DNA of 43,284 nucleotides from Acetobacter sp. AN02 (GTDB taxonomy: Bacteria > Pseudomonadota > Alphaproteobacteria > Acetobacterales > Acetobacteraceae), in the NCBI RefSeq assembly GCF_029759835.1, contig NZ_JAJJND010000009.1:1-43284 (forward strand). The letters are read 5' to 3'. The position numbers were made by a program, and so were the translations under genes. The notes below the pieces were generated by a model, which was not told where the DNA came from, did no database searches, and was given only the letters and a program-made list of their open reading frames with translations. Positions 1 to 8,599 of the stretch are shown here, piece by piece (positions within the stretch are counted from its first letter, which is position 1; each line of letters begins with the position of its first letter).

Positions 1-74
1 GGCACGGCTTCACGCAGCATAAGACAGGTCAGCCTCAGCCCTATGATCCGCAAAATGCCCAACCCGACAGGCTG

Positions 75-281
75 CTAAAGGCCAATCCAGAGTCCACCCA
101 GAACAAGGATCGCCCCGAGTATCAGCATCCCCAGAGCCCCCATTGCCGGTCCTGGCATCGTATCAGGCAGCCGGACGACGAATTCGAGCGCGAATCCGAT
201 GCAGGCAAGCCCGATCAGGATAAACATCACGCGGATAATGCGTCCGGACGTCAGAACGGAATTATTACGGAACGCACCCAT
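75..281 (-). CDS. Small two-helix membrane protein, unknown function
   Basis: A 68-residue protein that I do not recognise. A short polar N-terminus is followed by two hydrophobic stretches (about residues 17-36 and 46-67) joined by a short loop with Pro and Gly, so it is probably an inner-membrane hairpin. It lies 62 bp downstream of the phage-adaptor-like gene on the same strand and may be co-transcribed with it. In that setting a holin-like role is imaginable, but nothing in the sequence proves it. No strong Shine-Dalgarno sits before the ATG at 281; an internal Met at residue 19 is an alternative start. The opposite strand is also open here, but it reads as low-complexity Gln/Pro/Asp-rich sequence and looks like a shadow. 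Confidence 0.5.
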   Translation of the reverse strand: MGAFRNNSVLTSGRIIRVMFILIGLACIGFALEFVVRLPDTMPGPAMGALGMLILGAILVLGGLWIGL

Positions 282-343
282 GCGCCGACACCTGCTCAGA
301 AAAAGACCCGCCCGTTCTACACCGTCACCCGACTCAGGGACAG

Positions 344-934
344 TCAGGATGCAGCGGTTTCCATCACGACACCGCCGTTACTGACCGTTCCGGACGGAAG
401 TGCCAGATCATCCGAGGTCATGATCACTCCCCCGTTGCTGGACAGAGGCGCTGTCAGAGTATCCATGGCTGTCATGGCAACTCCGCCATTGGACGTGGTG
501 TCAGACGGAAGCGTCACCGTCCCGGAGGGTGGCGGCGTTCCCGGTGTCGCGTCGGTAACGCGAATGCTCAGCAGCACGGAGTCCTTACGCCCCTGCTCCG
601 TCGCAATCTCCACAAGCACGTTCTGAGCCGTCAGCGGCGGGCCGCTGGCCAGCATGAATACCGATGTCAGATCACAGTATACACCGCTCCACATAACGGT
701 GAGATCCGTCGATGTGCCGGTCGCGGAAGGCACCTTCGCCGTCACCGTCGTGATCCGGTCCCCGGTTCCGCGAAATCTGAGACTCCAGTCCACGGAATAA
801 TCAAGGATATCCGCACTTGCCTTCGGATGCAGACAGGGCGGAAACAGCGGCACGCTGACGGAATGCGAGTTACGCAGCCTTACCGTCCGCGCAGCAACCG
901 GCACCAGATCATCTGGCAGCGTCGAGCGGTTCAT
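344..934 (-). CDS. Phage fiber-tail adaptor-like protein with C-terminal SNGGV repeats
   Basis: A 196-residue protein. Residues about 38-135 resemble the small phage fiber-tail adaptor family: an early D-Y-S-V-D-W-S motif followed by G-D-R-I, then a beta-rich stretch with a G-R-x-D-S turn. The last 60 residues are different and carry three copies of a short unit centred on SNGGV-x-M, separated by Thr/Ser/Leu/Pro spacers, which looks like a repeat-expanded tail. Family membership is inferred from remembered motif layout, not from a search. No capsid, terminase or integrase gene is in view. The gene is therefore either the edge of a prophage lying left of the window or a domesticated remnant. 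Confidence 0.5.
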   Translation of the reverse strand: MNRSTLPDDLVPVAARTVRLRNSHSVSVPLFPPCLHPKASADILDYSVDWSLRFRGTGDRITTVTAKVPSATGTSTDLTVMWSGVYCDLTSVFMLASGPPLTAQNVLVEIATEQGRKDSVLLSIRVTDATPGTPPPSGTVTLPSDTTSNGGVAMTAMDTLTAPLSSNGGVIMTSDDLALPSGTVSNGGVVMETAAS

Positions 935-1137
935 TCAGTCAGTCTTCCTCTCAGAACAGGCACGCACTCCCGCGCGCCGGACACAAAACGGCCTGTCCGG
1001 GCAGATCCCGGACAGGGTGCATGTGCGGAACTGTAGCTGTCCCGAACGCGGGATATGAGAACAGAGACGGACTGTGACGACATTCTCTCCTCGTGCTACC
1101 TTCATGCCATCATAACAACCGGAAGTTTCATACATCC

Positions 1138-2235
1138 ATGAATTCCCGCCGCACCGGTCCGGCCACCCGGATCAGCGAACTGCCTGTAAAAGCCATTACC
1201 GAACATCGGACATTTCCGATCGTGATGCCTCCGCAAGTCTCTCTGAGTCCTGTCTCCCGCTCCGCTCTGCAGGCTGCCGGGATACAGGATATGCCACCGC
1301 CTGATCCGAATGGTGCACTGGCGCATCTCTTCACTTTCACCGATGCGACGATCGCCACACGCTGCGGTGTCGTGATGCTGTCCGGCGGTCAGATTCTGAC
1401 CGACACGCTTGATCACCGGCATCCGGATGATCAGATCACGGTCGAGGGATTCCGTGTCAGCCTTCCTGCCGGAAGGCCGCTTCCCGGCTGCTGGCTGTCC
1501 CTGCTTCTCGGCGGATGCAACAACCTGTTTCATTTCGCGCTGATGAATGCGGGGCGGCTTGCCCTGCTGAAGGAAAAGGATATCCGATCGATCAGAGGTA
1601 TACTGATCCCTGCAGATATCCCTGCGGCTTTTTCCACGCTTATGGAACGGGCCATCACCGCTGTATGGGGCGCATGGGATCATCCGCTGCCGGAAATTCT
1701 TTCCGTTAGCTCCGCCGCATCCTTCAGACCCGACCGGCTGATTCTTCCCTGGAATGTTGCGGAAACAGGATACTTCCTTCCGCAGGCTCTGACTCTCCTC
1801 AGCAGCCTTGCTCCGCATGACTCCCGGCTTCCTCAGCATACCTATCCCCGGCGTCTTTATATTTCGCGCAGCGACAGTCCTTCCCGTCCGTTACGCAACG
1901 AGGCTGAACTCGTATTTCAGCTGAAGCAGAAAGGATTTGTTGCCACTACACTGAGCGGGGTGCCACTGGATGTTCAGGCCGGTCTTTTCGCAAATGCGGA
2001 TATGATTGTCGCCCCTCATGGCGCGGGGCTGACCGGACTGATTTTTGCAAAACCGGGCACCCGGGTTATTGAACTGATGCCCGACCGGCTGATGAACTGG
2101 TGCTATCGTCGCCTCGCGGCCATGCTGGACCTGCATTATGATATCGTGACAGGTCCGTCCTCACCGGAAGCTCCGGCCGGTATCTCCCCCTGGTATATAT
2201 CGCCTGAACAGGTTGTTGCCATGACAGGACTCTGA
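1138..2235 (+). CDS. Glycosyltransferase family 61 protein
   Basis: A 365-residue enzyme expected to transfer a sugar from an activated nucleotide-sugar to an envelope or surface glycan; donor and acceptor cannot be read from the sequence. The C-terminal half has the GT61 (DUF563) signature: a P-R-R-L-Y-I-S-R segment near residue 240, then A-P-H-G-A-G-L around residues 291-298, followed by a-K-P-G-T-R-V-I-E-L. A G-G-C-N-N-x-F-H-F motif lies near residue 124. I chose the ATG at 1138, with GGAAG about 11 bases upstream. A GTG at 1093 would add 15 residues but has no ribosome-binding site. There is no signal peptide, so it is probably cytoplasmic. It is convergent with the phosphate transporter gene, with only 15 bp between the stops. 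Confidence 0.82.
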   Translation: MNSRRTGPATRISELPVKAITEHRTFPIVMPPQVSLSPVSRSALQAAGIQDMPPPDPNGALAHLFTFTDATIATRCGVVMLSGGQILTDTLDHRHPDDQITVEGFRVSLPAGRPLPGCWLSLLLGGCNNLFHFALMNAGRLALLKEKDIRSIRGILIPADIPAAFSTLMERAITAVWGAWDHPLPEILSVSSAASFRPDRLILPWNVAETGYFLPQALTLLSSLAPHDSRLPQHTYPRRLYISRSDSPSRPLRNEAELVFQLKQKGFVATTLSGVPLDVQAGLFANADMIVAPHGAGLTGLIFAKPGTRVIELMPDRLMNWCYRRLAAMLDLHYDIVTGPSSPEAPAGISPWYISPEQVVAMTGL

Positions 2236-2250
2236 TCCTGTCTGCCTGTT

Positions 2251-3864
2251 TCAGAAGACCTGCCGGAGCAGGATATAGAGTGCGCCGCTGATGATCATCG
2301 CGGCCGGCAGCGTGATCACCCAGGCCAGAGCCATCATCCGCAACGTGGACCACTGCAGGCCTGATCCGTTGGCGGCCATCGTTCCTGCCACGCCTCCGGA
2401 GAGAATATGGGTTGTGGAAACCGGCATACCATAGCCCTCTGCCAGACCGATTGTGCCCATTGCCACGATCTCTGCGGCCGCACCCTGGGCATAGGTCAGA
2501 TGTGTCTTGCCGATCTTCTCACCCACCGTAATGACAATGCGTTTCCAGCCGACCATCGTGCCCAGCCCCAGAGCAATGGCGACCGCCACCTTGACCCAGA
2601 TGGGGATGAATCGCGTTCCCCTGTTCAGGTCCTCCATGAAAACCTTCAGTCCCTTGAACTCATTTACAGAAAAGGTTTCTGATGGTCTGACCATCGTGCG
2701 GATGGCGTCGGAGGTCAGATACATATCCGTGCGAACGTTTGCCACGGTTGCGGAAGGCACGGCGTGAATGGAGCCGTAATTCTCAACCATGCTGCTGACA
2801 TCACGGGAGAGAACGGAAAGGGCACCGTATACTGCATCCCCTTCGACCCTGCGGTCACGCAATGCGTCACTGACGATATGCCGCGCCTTTTCCACGCTCG
2901 GGAGCGGCGTGGAACCTGCATGTGTCCGGAAAGTGTCTGATGCGATATTCGCAGACTGTACAAAGCCTGGTGTCATGCTGTCGGGCATCGCGCGGTTGAG
3001 GGCGTAGGCTGTGGGAGCAGCTCCGATCAGGATCAGCATGATCAGGCCCATTCCTTTCTGCCCGTCATTACTTCCGTGAAAAAACGAAACACCGGTGCAG
3101 GTCGTGACCAGAAGCCCGCGGATCCACAGCGGCGGCGGCTTATCTCCCTGCGGGGCTTCGTAAAGCGCCCTGTTGCGTATGAGTGTTTTCATCAGGAGCA
3201 GCAGCACGGCGGAGAGGACGAAGCCGCAGATCGGGCTGAACAGCAGGGCTCTGAACACCTTCGTCACCTGGGCCCAGTCCACACCCTGTGTTGCCACACC
3301 ATGCGATGAGAGCAGCTGGTTTGCCAGTCCGACCCCGAGAATCGAGCCGATCAGCGCATGGGAGGAGGAATTCGGAATTCCCATTGCCCAGGTTGCGAGG
3401 TTCCAGATAATGGCTGCAAGCAGGAGTGCAAAGATCATCGCATGACCGGCACCGCCGCCGATCTGCAGGATCAGTTCCACCGGCAGCAGTGAGACGATGC
3501 TGTAGGCCACGGCACCGGATGAAGCCAGAACCCCGAACAGGTTCCACATACCGGACCAGATAACGGCCACAAGCGGTGGCAGGCTGTTAGTGTAGATCAC
3601 CGTTGCCACGGCATTGGCGGTATCGTGAAAGCCGTTGACGAATTCGAAGCCGAGCGCGATCAGAAGCGCGATTCCAAGCAGAACGAACGCACCGATGGCG
3701 ACATTCTGTCCGCCTGCGGCGTGAACGTCTCCGATCACGCTGTATCCGACGAAGGCCAGAGCCGCGAGGATGATACCGAGGAAAAACAGCCTGTATGCGG
3801 GGTGACTGCCCCCGTTCATATCCGGCCGCCGGGGGAGCTCCGCATCTGCCGTGGTATTGGACAT
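2251..3864 (-). CDS. pit: PiT-family inorganic phosphate transporter
   Basis: A 537-residue integral membrane protein that couples inward phosphate movement to a cation gradient. It has the duplicated PiT signature: G-F-x-F-x-N-G-F-H-D-T-A-N at residues 72-84, and a second copy near the C-terminus with G-Y-G-M-P-V-S-T-T-H-I-L-S-G-G. Hydrophobic helices flank a large central soluble loop (about residues 290-410), as in the longer PitA-type carriers. I chose the ATG at 3864; a TTG at 3888 extends the frame by eight residues but is less likely. A Pho-box-like sequence lies about 65 bp upstream, which suggests phosphate-dependent control by a PhoB-type regulator. No phoU-like pit accessory gene is adjacent. 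Confidence 0.92.
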   Translation of the reverse strand: MSNTTADAELPRRPDMNGGSHPAYRLFFLGIILAALAFVGYSVIGDVHAAGGQNVAIGAFVLLGIALLIALGFEFVNGFHDTANAVATVIYTNSLPPLVAVIWSGMWNLFGVLASSGAVAYSIVSLLPVELILQIGGGAGHAMIFALLLAAIIWNLATWAMGIPNSSSHALIGSILGVGLANQLLSSHGVATQGVDWAQVTKVFRALLFSPICGFVLSAVLLLLMKTLIRNRALYEAPQGDKPPPLWIRGLLVTTCTGVSFFHGSNDGQKGMGLIMLILIGAAPTAYALNRAMPDSMTPGFVQSANIASDTFRTHAGSTPLPSVEKARHIVSDALRDRRVEGDAVYGALSVLSRDVSSMVENYGSIHAVPSATVANVRTDMYLTSDAIRTMVRPSETFSVNEFKGLKVFMEDLNRGTRFIPIWVKVAVAIALGLGTMVGWKRIVITVGEKIGKTHLTYAQGAAAEIVAMGTIGLAEGYGMPVSTTHILSGGVAGTMAANGSGLQWSTLRMMALAWVITLPAAMIISGALYILLRQVF

Positions 3865-3928
3865 GAGATTAAAATTTCCTGAAGACAAACACTGCGCTCT
3901 CTCTAGAGCAGTGCGATCAGGAAGCCGT

Positions 3929-3946
3929 GTTATAGTTTTATGACGC
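3929..3946 (-). promoter_or_regulatory. Candidate Pho box overlapping a -10 element, upstream of pit
   Basis: On the minus strand the site reads GCGTCATAAAACTATAAC. It matches 14 of 18 positions of the PhoB consensus made of two CTGTCA-type half-sites 11 bases apart. The right half contains TATAAC, a five-of-six match to a -10 hexamer, with no good -35. Activator binding at the -35 or repression by overlap are both possible. In some rhizobia PhoB represses pit under phosphate starvation. Confidence 0.5.
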
Positions 3947-3972
3947 CTCGCCCCCGCGGAGCCGGTCTTTCC

Positions 3973-4224
3973 TCAGGCGGCGACATGCACCGCCGGATCA
4001 GTCCGGACCAGCAGACCGGTCGGAACGGGCACGGGGGCCGTTGCTGCTGCGGCCTTCTTTTCCTGGAGTGCTTTTTTCAGAAGGCACAGGACGCCCGGTA
4101 CGCAGTTGCCGCAGCGGGCCTGGCATTTTCTGGCCTCATATATCTGCTGCATCCGGGTTGCGCCGTCTGCAATAGCCTGATGGACGTCTTTGTCAGTCAG
4201 TGCATTACAGGAACAGATAAACAT
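3973..4224 (-). CDS. bfd: Bacterioferritin-associated ferredoxin-like [2Fe-2S] protein
   Basis: An 83-residue protein. Its first 53 residues match the Bfd/Fer2_BFD fold, with cysteines at 4, 6, 38 and 41 arranged as the four cluster ligands of Bfd, plus extra cysteines at 34 and 47. Bfd donates electrons to bacterioferritin so that stored iron can be released. The start at 4224 has GAGG six bases upstream; longer versions to 4236 or 4290 lack support. The tail after about residue 55 is an Ala/Val/Pro-rich extension of some 28 residues beyond the usual Bfd length of about 64. No bacterioferritin gene is adjacent. A Fur-box-like palindrome covers the likely -35, as expected for an iron-repressed gene. 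Confidence 0.85.
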   Translation of the reverse strand: MFICSCNALTDKDVHQAIADGATRMQQIYEARKCQARCGNCVPGVLCLLKKALQEKKAAAATAPVPVPTGLLVRTDPAVHVAA

Positions 4225-4268
4225 GCAGAGCCTCATCCGCAGGTGGTATGAGTCTCTTAAACCACAAA

Positions 4269-4283
4269 TGAGAACGCTTCGCA
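4269..4283 (-). promoter_or_regulatory. Candidate Fur-type iron operator upstream of bfd
   Basis: The imperfect palindrome TGAGAACGCTTCGCA has arms TGAGAA and TTCGCA, with one mismatch. It agrees at 12 of 14 informative positions with a TGAGAAT-n-ATTCTCA Fur-like box. It overlaps a possible minus-strand promoter, TTGCGA, 17 bases, TTTAAG, whose -10 lies about 30 bases before the bfd start. The link to iron rests on the gene it precedes. Confidence 0.4.
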
Positions 4284-4306
4284 ATATCACAAATATGACA
4301 GATCAG

Positions 4307-4340
4307 ACACCCGCTCTCCACATACCGGGAGAGCGGGTGT
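4307..4340 (-). terminator. Hairpin terminator after the DUF2076 gene
   Basis: A perfect 13-bp inverted repeat (ACACCCGCTCTCC / GGAGAGCGGGTGT) with an 8-base loop starts 12 bases past the stop of the minus-strand DUF2076 gene. The tail is only moderately T-rich, so termination may be partial. It also separates that gene from the bfd promoter. Confidence 0.6.
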
Positions 4341-4351
4341 TCCGGCCCGGA

Positions 4352-5155
4352 TCAGAAGCTCTGGTCGTCTCCGCCGCCCCAGTCTCCGCCGCCATCAAAG
4401 CCACCGGAGTCAAAACCACCGTTATCGAATCCTGAATTATCCACATTGCCGAACGTATCGGCATTGAAATTCTGGTCCGCCGTGGTGCCACTGCCTGCGA
4501 ACGGATCCGGTGCGGCCGAGCCGTAATTGTTGTTGATGACGGTTTCCGACGGAGCCGCGCCCCAGCCGCCATCGCCGCCTGCTCCGCCGTGATGACCGCT
4601 GAACAGCCCTTCCAGCGCATTGGCAGCCATCATGCCGCCGGCCACACCGGCTGCCGTCGTCAGGGCGGAGCCGAGAAAGCCCGATCCACCCTGGCGGAAC
4701 ATGCCGGGCTGCATACCATAGGGCATCGGCTGCATCTGCGGCGGCGGGGCATAGCCCTGCTGCCCGCCCCAGCCCGGCGGGGGGGCGGCCTGCTGCTGCG
4801 GCTGTGCACGACCGCCTCCGCCGAAAAGACCGCCCAGGAAGCCGCCGCTGCTGCCTGCGGAGCGCTGCTGCTGAAGCTGGCTGATGGTCTGCTGGGCCTG
4901 CTGCAGCTGATACTGGAGCTGGCGGATCTGGTTCTGTGCCGCCACCAGGCCAGCTTCCTGCACCACGGCCATCTGCGTGATCCGATAGCGTGCTTCCGGA
5001 TATTTCCGGAAATTCTCAGCAATAAACTGATCGGCCTCCGGATCGACCGGCGGCAGGGTCTGCGTGGTGGAGGGCACGCTGCCAAATCCACCCTGGGGCG
5101 CTCCGCCGACCCTTGCAACGAATTTAGAGATCAGATCACGTTCTTCGCTGTTCAT
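4352..5155 (-). CDS. DUF2076 domain protein
   Basis: A 267-residue protein of the DUF2076 family. The family hallmark fills residues 1-95: an N-terminal M-x-x-E-E-R-D-L-I segment, then D-P-E-A-D-x-F-I, a short helix with Y-P-E-A-R-Y-R-I-T-Q, and a V-Q-E-A-x-L-x-A-A-x-x-x-I-x-x-L coiled coil rich in Gln. After it come Gly/Pro/Gln-rich disordered sequence, a short hydrophobic Gly/Ala segment near residues 160-180, and an Asp/Gly/Phe-rich acidic tail that ends in D-D-Q-S-F. AGGAG lies seven bases before the ATG. The molecular role of the family is not established. There is no signal peptide. It follows the AsmA-like gene on the same strand, 79 bp downstream. Confidence 0.85.
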   Translation of the reverse strand: MNSEERDLISKFVARVGGAPQGGFGSVPSTTQTLPPVDPEADQFIAENFRKYPEARYRITQMAVVQEAGLVAAQNQIRQLQYQLQQAQQTISQLQQQRSAGSSGGFLGGLFGGGGRAQPQQQAAPPPGWGGQQGYAPPPQMQPMPYGMQPGMFRQGGSGFLGSALTTAAGVAGGMMAANALEGLFSGHHGGAGGDGGWGAAPSETVINNNYGSAAPDPFAGSGTTADQNFNADTFGNVDNSGFDNGGFDSGGFDGGGDWGGGDDQSF

Positions 5156-5234
5156 CTCTTCGCTCCTGAAAACCCGGCTTCCGGTCCGCCGGACAGCGGG
5201 ACCGCACCGGGCGCTCCGCCTTTCATATCACAGA

Positions 5235-8200
5235 TCAGAAAACCTCACGCAGTACGCCCGGCAGGAAAATCGTCATCGGGCTGACGGAAAAGTCAGGGCT
5301 ACCCAGCGCGCCGCGCACATGGAACTTCATGGCCAGCAGACCCCCGCCTTTCTCCGGAGCGAAGAGACTGCCGATCCCCGGCAGCATTCCGGGCAGCTGG
5401 TTGACTGCAAATACCGGCACGACCGTGCCGTCGAGATCAAGTGTGTTTTTGTCCAGATTCACGGGCCCTTCGATTGTCGCCCCCAGAGCGCCGTTGCCTG
5501 CGCGGCCGTCGATGATTTTCAGTATGCCGTCGTTATATGAGACGGGCAGGTCGAATCTGCTGATTCTGAAATCCCGGTCCTGTGCGGCATTCAGCCAGCC
5601 ATAGATGGACAGGTTGCGCGCCATGATCAGTGCGGAGGGCCCTTTTCTGAGGACGAAGGGGGTGATCGTCAGGCGGCCTGAGAACGGAGCGGCGGGTTTT
5701 GTATCGTCGAACTCTCCGGCGAGGACGAGGCGGCCTCCGGCGATGTTCTCCATGGCTCCGGTTGCCTGTGCGAGATGGCCGATGTCGGAAACCATGACAT
5801 GCAGACGTCTTTTGTCACCGTCAGGCAGAATCCGTGCGACGCTGGCGACGGGGCTGACGAGACTGAGATCCATCGAGCGGATCCTGCGGCCGTCATGCCG
5901 GAGGAAGGCGTGTACGCCTCCGAGTTTTCGTTCTGCGCCATAATACAGCGTTGCCGCATTGACCTCGATATGCCACGGCCGGGAGGGATCTCCGTGCACG
6001 CGGCCGCTTGCGGCCTGGGGGACGGTTATCTTTGAGGATGCCTCGTTTTTCGTTTCCTTATCGTCACTTTTCTCGAACAGGGGAGAGAGGTCGAGCACCT
6101 GCGCGTACACCGCGACGCTGACCGGGCCTGTGTCCGACTGCGGCACCACCAAAAGGGCGTGTCCTGATGAGCGGCCCACGCGGAAATCGGGGATGTCGAG
6201 TTCGGAGGCCTGCCCGGGTGTGACGCGGGCTTTTCCTTCCACGGATATTCCCGGCCCCGTTGCATAAACTCTCGGAACGGAAACCAGTTTTCCTTTTTGA
6301 AGCTCGATTCTGGCTCCGGCTCTGGCTTCCGTTTCCACCGGCTTGTGCCACAGCGGGATGCGGACATCCGCGTCTTTCAGGTCCAGAGTCAGATCTGCGG
6401 CTGAGAAATCATTGCTCATTCCGGTATAATGCGCGCTGAGCAGGGCTTTTCCGGTGAATCTCTGCGCGGCGGCTTCGGGAACGAGATCGGGCGTAAGGGT
6501 TATGCGTGCCTGCACGTCCTCGACCACATGGGGCGGACCGCCCATGCGAAAATCCATCTTTCCCTTTACGGAGAGAGGATATTTATCGAGGAAGCCTTTT
6601 CCGGTCAGGTCCAGACCCTGCATCGTCGCGTGCAGGCCGATAGTGGCATCCCGGACGGATTTCCCCATCACCACGTTTCCGAGATGTGCTTTTGTGAAAT
6701 GCGCATTTCCGTCGAGCGTCATGTCATCCGTCGTGACATTCTTCTCCAGAGGGATGGTGAGCGTGAGTTTTACGAGGCCTTTTCCTGACGGATTACTGAA
6801 GGGAAACGGATGACGCGACAGGATATGCAGGCGCGGCTCTGCCAGAAGCTGCAGATGATCCTTCATATCTCCCGTGAGTGTGAGGGAGACTTTTGCAACC
6901 TGATCTTTTTTGTCCAGACCGGAGATGGTGATTTCCCCGGGGCCGTTATCCACGCGTCCCTTATGATCCGGGCCGGTCAGCTGATAGCCGTGATCGACGA
7001 GGATATGCATGGATTTCAGGTCCGGGAATTCCAGATGCGCATCCACGTCGTGCATGGGCGAGATCGGACGGAGCCAGTTTATTTCAAGTTTTTTCGCATC
7101 CATTCTGCCGGAAAGGCTGAGTATATCCATACCGCTGCCGTCAGGATGCAGACCGAATCCGACAGTGGCGTTCATATTGCTGCCGGTTCCGGAGGTGATG
7201 TTCTGCGTGACCCATTTACGGGCGCCTTTTGCGACTTTTTCCGGCCACCACTGTGCCAGCGCGGAGAAATCGACATTCGGGATCGAGGCGTGAAACTGCC
7301 CCGAGCAAGCATCGGATTTCAGAAGATCGGTGCAGTCCGCGCGTGCATCGGCCTGTACGGTCAGGCCTGATTTTCCGTCATTTATGAATTCTGTCTGCGA
7401 CGTGTTCTGTCCGGCATCCGGAGGCAGGAGGTTGAGTGTGAGAGTCTGCAGTTCTGCACTGACGGGATACGCACCGTTGCCGCCTTCCGCATCGAGACGT
7501 GTGAGGATCAGGCGGGCCTGAGCGCTTTGCGGGTGGAAGTCCGAGCCCGCGGCACGGACATGCCCTTCGCCTGCGGTGAGCCGGAGGTCTGCCCGGTATG
7601 GAAGGGCCCAGGCGGGATTTTCACCCGGGTTTAAAAGATTATTACCCGCTGTAAAATCCAGTTTTCCTGTCAGTGTGAGCGGCACTGCATAGTCTGCCGT
7701 CTGCGGGAAGATGTCTGCAAGTCCGGCGGGGGAGACCGGGCCGAGTGTCATGACCCATGCGGGAAGTCCGTCGGGGGCGAGCGCGCCGCTGGCGGTGAGG
7801 CGGGTTGTGAAAGACGTCTTGTTTTTCTGTGTATTTTTTCCACCCCCCCTGCGATCTGCAGCGCGGGCTGACAGGTCGGTCTCCGCGTGGCCGGTCAGGC
7901 CGCGTATATGTCCTGACGTGACGGAGGAGAGGCTGACGGTGATCTGATCTGCGGCGAAATCCGCGCGTTTGCGCCTGTCATGCAGGACGACCCGGGTCCG
8001 GCTGATATCGAGGTGCCGCAGGGCTTCGAGGCTGATATCGGGGCCGCTGTCCTTGCCGTGTTCCTCCCGGTCGTCTCCGAGATCGGGGGCGATCGTGCCG
8101 TCCGTCTGTCTGATCAGGGCGATATCGCCGCCGGAGAGGGAGAGGTATCGGGGTTCGATCTTTCCGGAGAGCAGTGGCACGGAGCTGAGGGTGATGCTGC

Positions 8201-8561
8201 CCTGGTCCAAGTGGCTGGTGACTGTTCCGTCTGCGGCCAGCAGGCGTATGTCGTGCAGGGTCAGTCTGACGGGGGCGTGGAATCCGTCGCTCAGCCCGGC
8301 CCAGCGCAGTTCCGCGCCGCCGATATCGAGCCGGCCGCGGGCAGGTCCGCCATCGGGATTCTTCACGATGACCAGGGGGAGGAACGGTCTGAGCACCGGC
8401 ATCAGGCTGACGGGGCCGAGCCAGACGGCAAAAAGCACGCTGCCTGCGGCGAGGACCGGGACGCCGACCGTCATGGCGCACAGAAAGCCTGTGATCCGGA
8501 GGACGCGGCGGGGTTTTTTCCGTGTTTCCTGTCCGGGGAGGTCTTGACCGGTCACGTTCAT
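5235..8561 (-). CDS. AsmA/YhdP-like (DUF3971) envelope protein
   Basis: An 1108-residue protein with a basic N-terminus, one transmembrane anchor at about residues 21-50, and a very long periplasmic region of beta-strand-rich repeats typical of the AsmA/YhdP/TamB superfamily. These proteins form elongated grooves thought to carry phospholipid between inner and outer membranes. A DUF3971-type region lies in the middle, and the C-terminal part (about residues 860-1090), with N-L-S-I-Y-G-W-L-N and G-x-L-G-A-T-I-E-G-P-V-N-L-D, matches the AsmA-like C-terminal domain. I chose the ATG at 8561; an upstream start at 8612 would run into glnE. It is divergent from glnE with only 38 bp between the two starts. 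Confidence 0.8.
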   Translation of the reverse strand: MNVTGQDLPGQETRKKPRRVLRITGFLCAMTVGVPVLAAGSVLFAVWLGPVSLMPVLRPFLPLVIVKNPDGGPARGRLDIGGAELRWAGLSDGFHAPVRLTLHDIRLLAADGTVTSHLDQGSITLSSVPLLSGKIEPRYLSLSGGDIALIRQTDGTIAPDLGDDREEHGKDSGPDISLEALRHLDISRTRVVLHDRRKRADFAADQITVSLSSVTSGHIRGLTGHAETDLSARAADRRGGGKNTQKNKTSFTTRLTASGALAPDGLPAWVMTLGPVSPAGLADIFPQTADYAVPLTLTGKLDFTAGNNLLNPGENPAWALPYRADLRLTAGEGHVRAAGSDFHPQSAQARLILTRLDAEGGNGAYPVSAELQTLTLNLLPPDAGQNTSQTEFINDGKSGLTVQADARADCTDLLKSDACSGQFHASIPNVDFSALAQWWPEKVAKGARKWVTQNITSGTGSNMNATVGFGLHPDGSGMDILSLSGRMDAKKLEINWLRPISPMHDVDAHLEFPDLKSMHILVDHGYQLTGPDHKGRVDNGPGEITISGLDKKDQVAKVSLTLTGDMKDHLQLLAEPRLHILSRHPFPFSNPSGKGLVKLTLTIPLEKNVTTDDMTLDGNAHFTKAHLGNVVMGKSVRDATIGLHATMQGLDLTGKGFLDKYPLSVKGKMDFRMGGPPHVVEDVQARITLTPDLVPEAAAQRFTGKALLSAHYTGMSNDFSAADLTLDLKDADVRIPLWHKPVETEARAGARIELQKGKLVSVPRVYATGPGISVEGKARVTPGQASELDIPDFRVGRSSGHALLVVPQSDTGPVSVAVYAQVLDLSPLFEKSDDKETKNEASSKITVPQAASGRVHGDPSRPWHIEVNAATLYYGAERKLGGVHAFLRHDGRRIRSMDLSLVSPVASVARILPDGDKRRLHVMVSDIGHLAQATGAMENIAGGRLVLAGEFDDTKPAAPFSGRLTITPFVLRKGPSALIMARNLSIYGWLNAAQDRDFRISRFDLPVSYNDGILKIIDGRAGNGALGATIEGPVNLDKNTLDLDGTVVPVFAVNQLPGMLPGIGSLFAPEKGGGLLAMKFHVRGALGSPDFSVSPMTIFLPGVLREVF

Positions 8562-8599
8562 GCCCGCATCCCTGCAAAAGACCGTTGCCGGAGAAGCGC

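Noticed and set aside
3-626. A long open frame on the plus strand, opposite the two leftmost genes
   Set aside because: Its translation is low-complexity, Gln/Pro/Asp-rich and without family character, whereas the minus strand gives a membrane protein and a phage-like protein. It is best explained as the antisense shadow of those genes.
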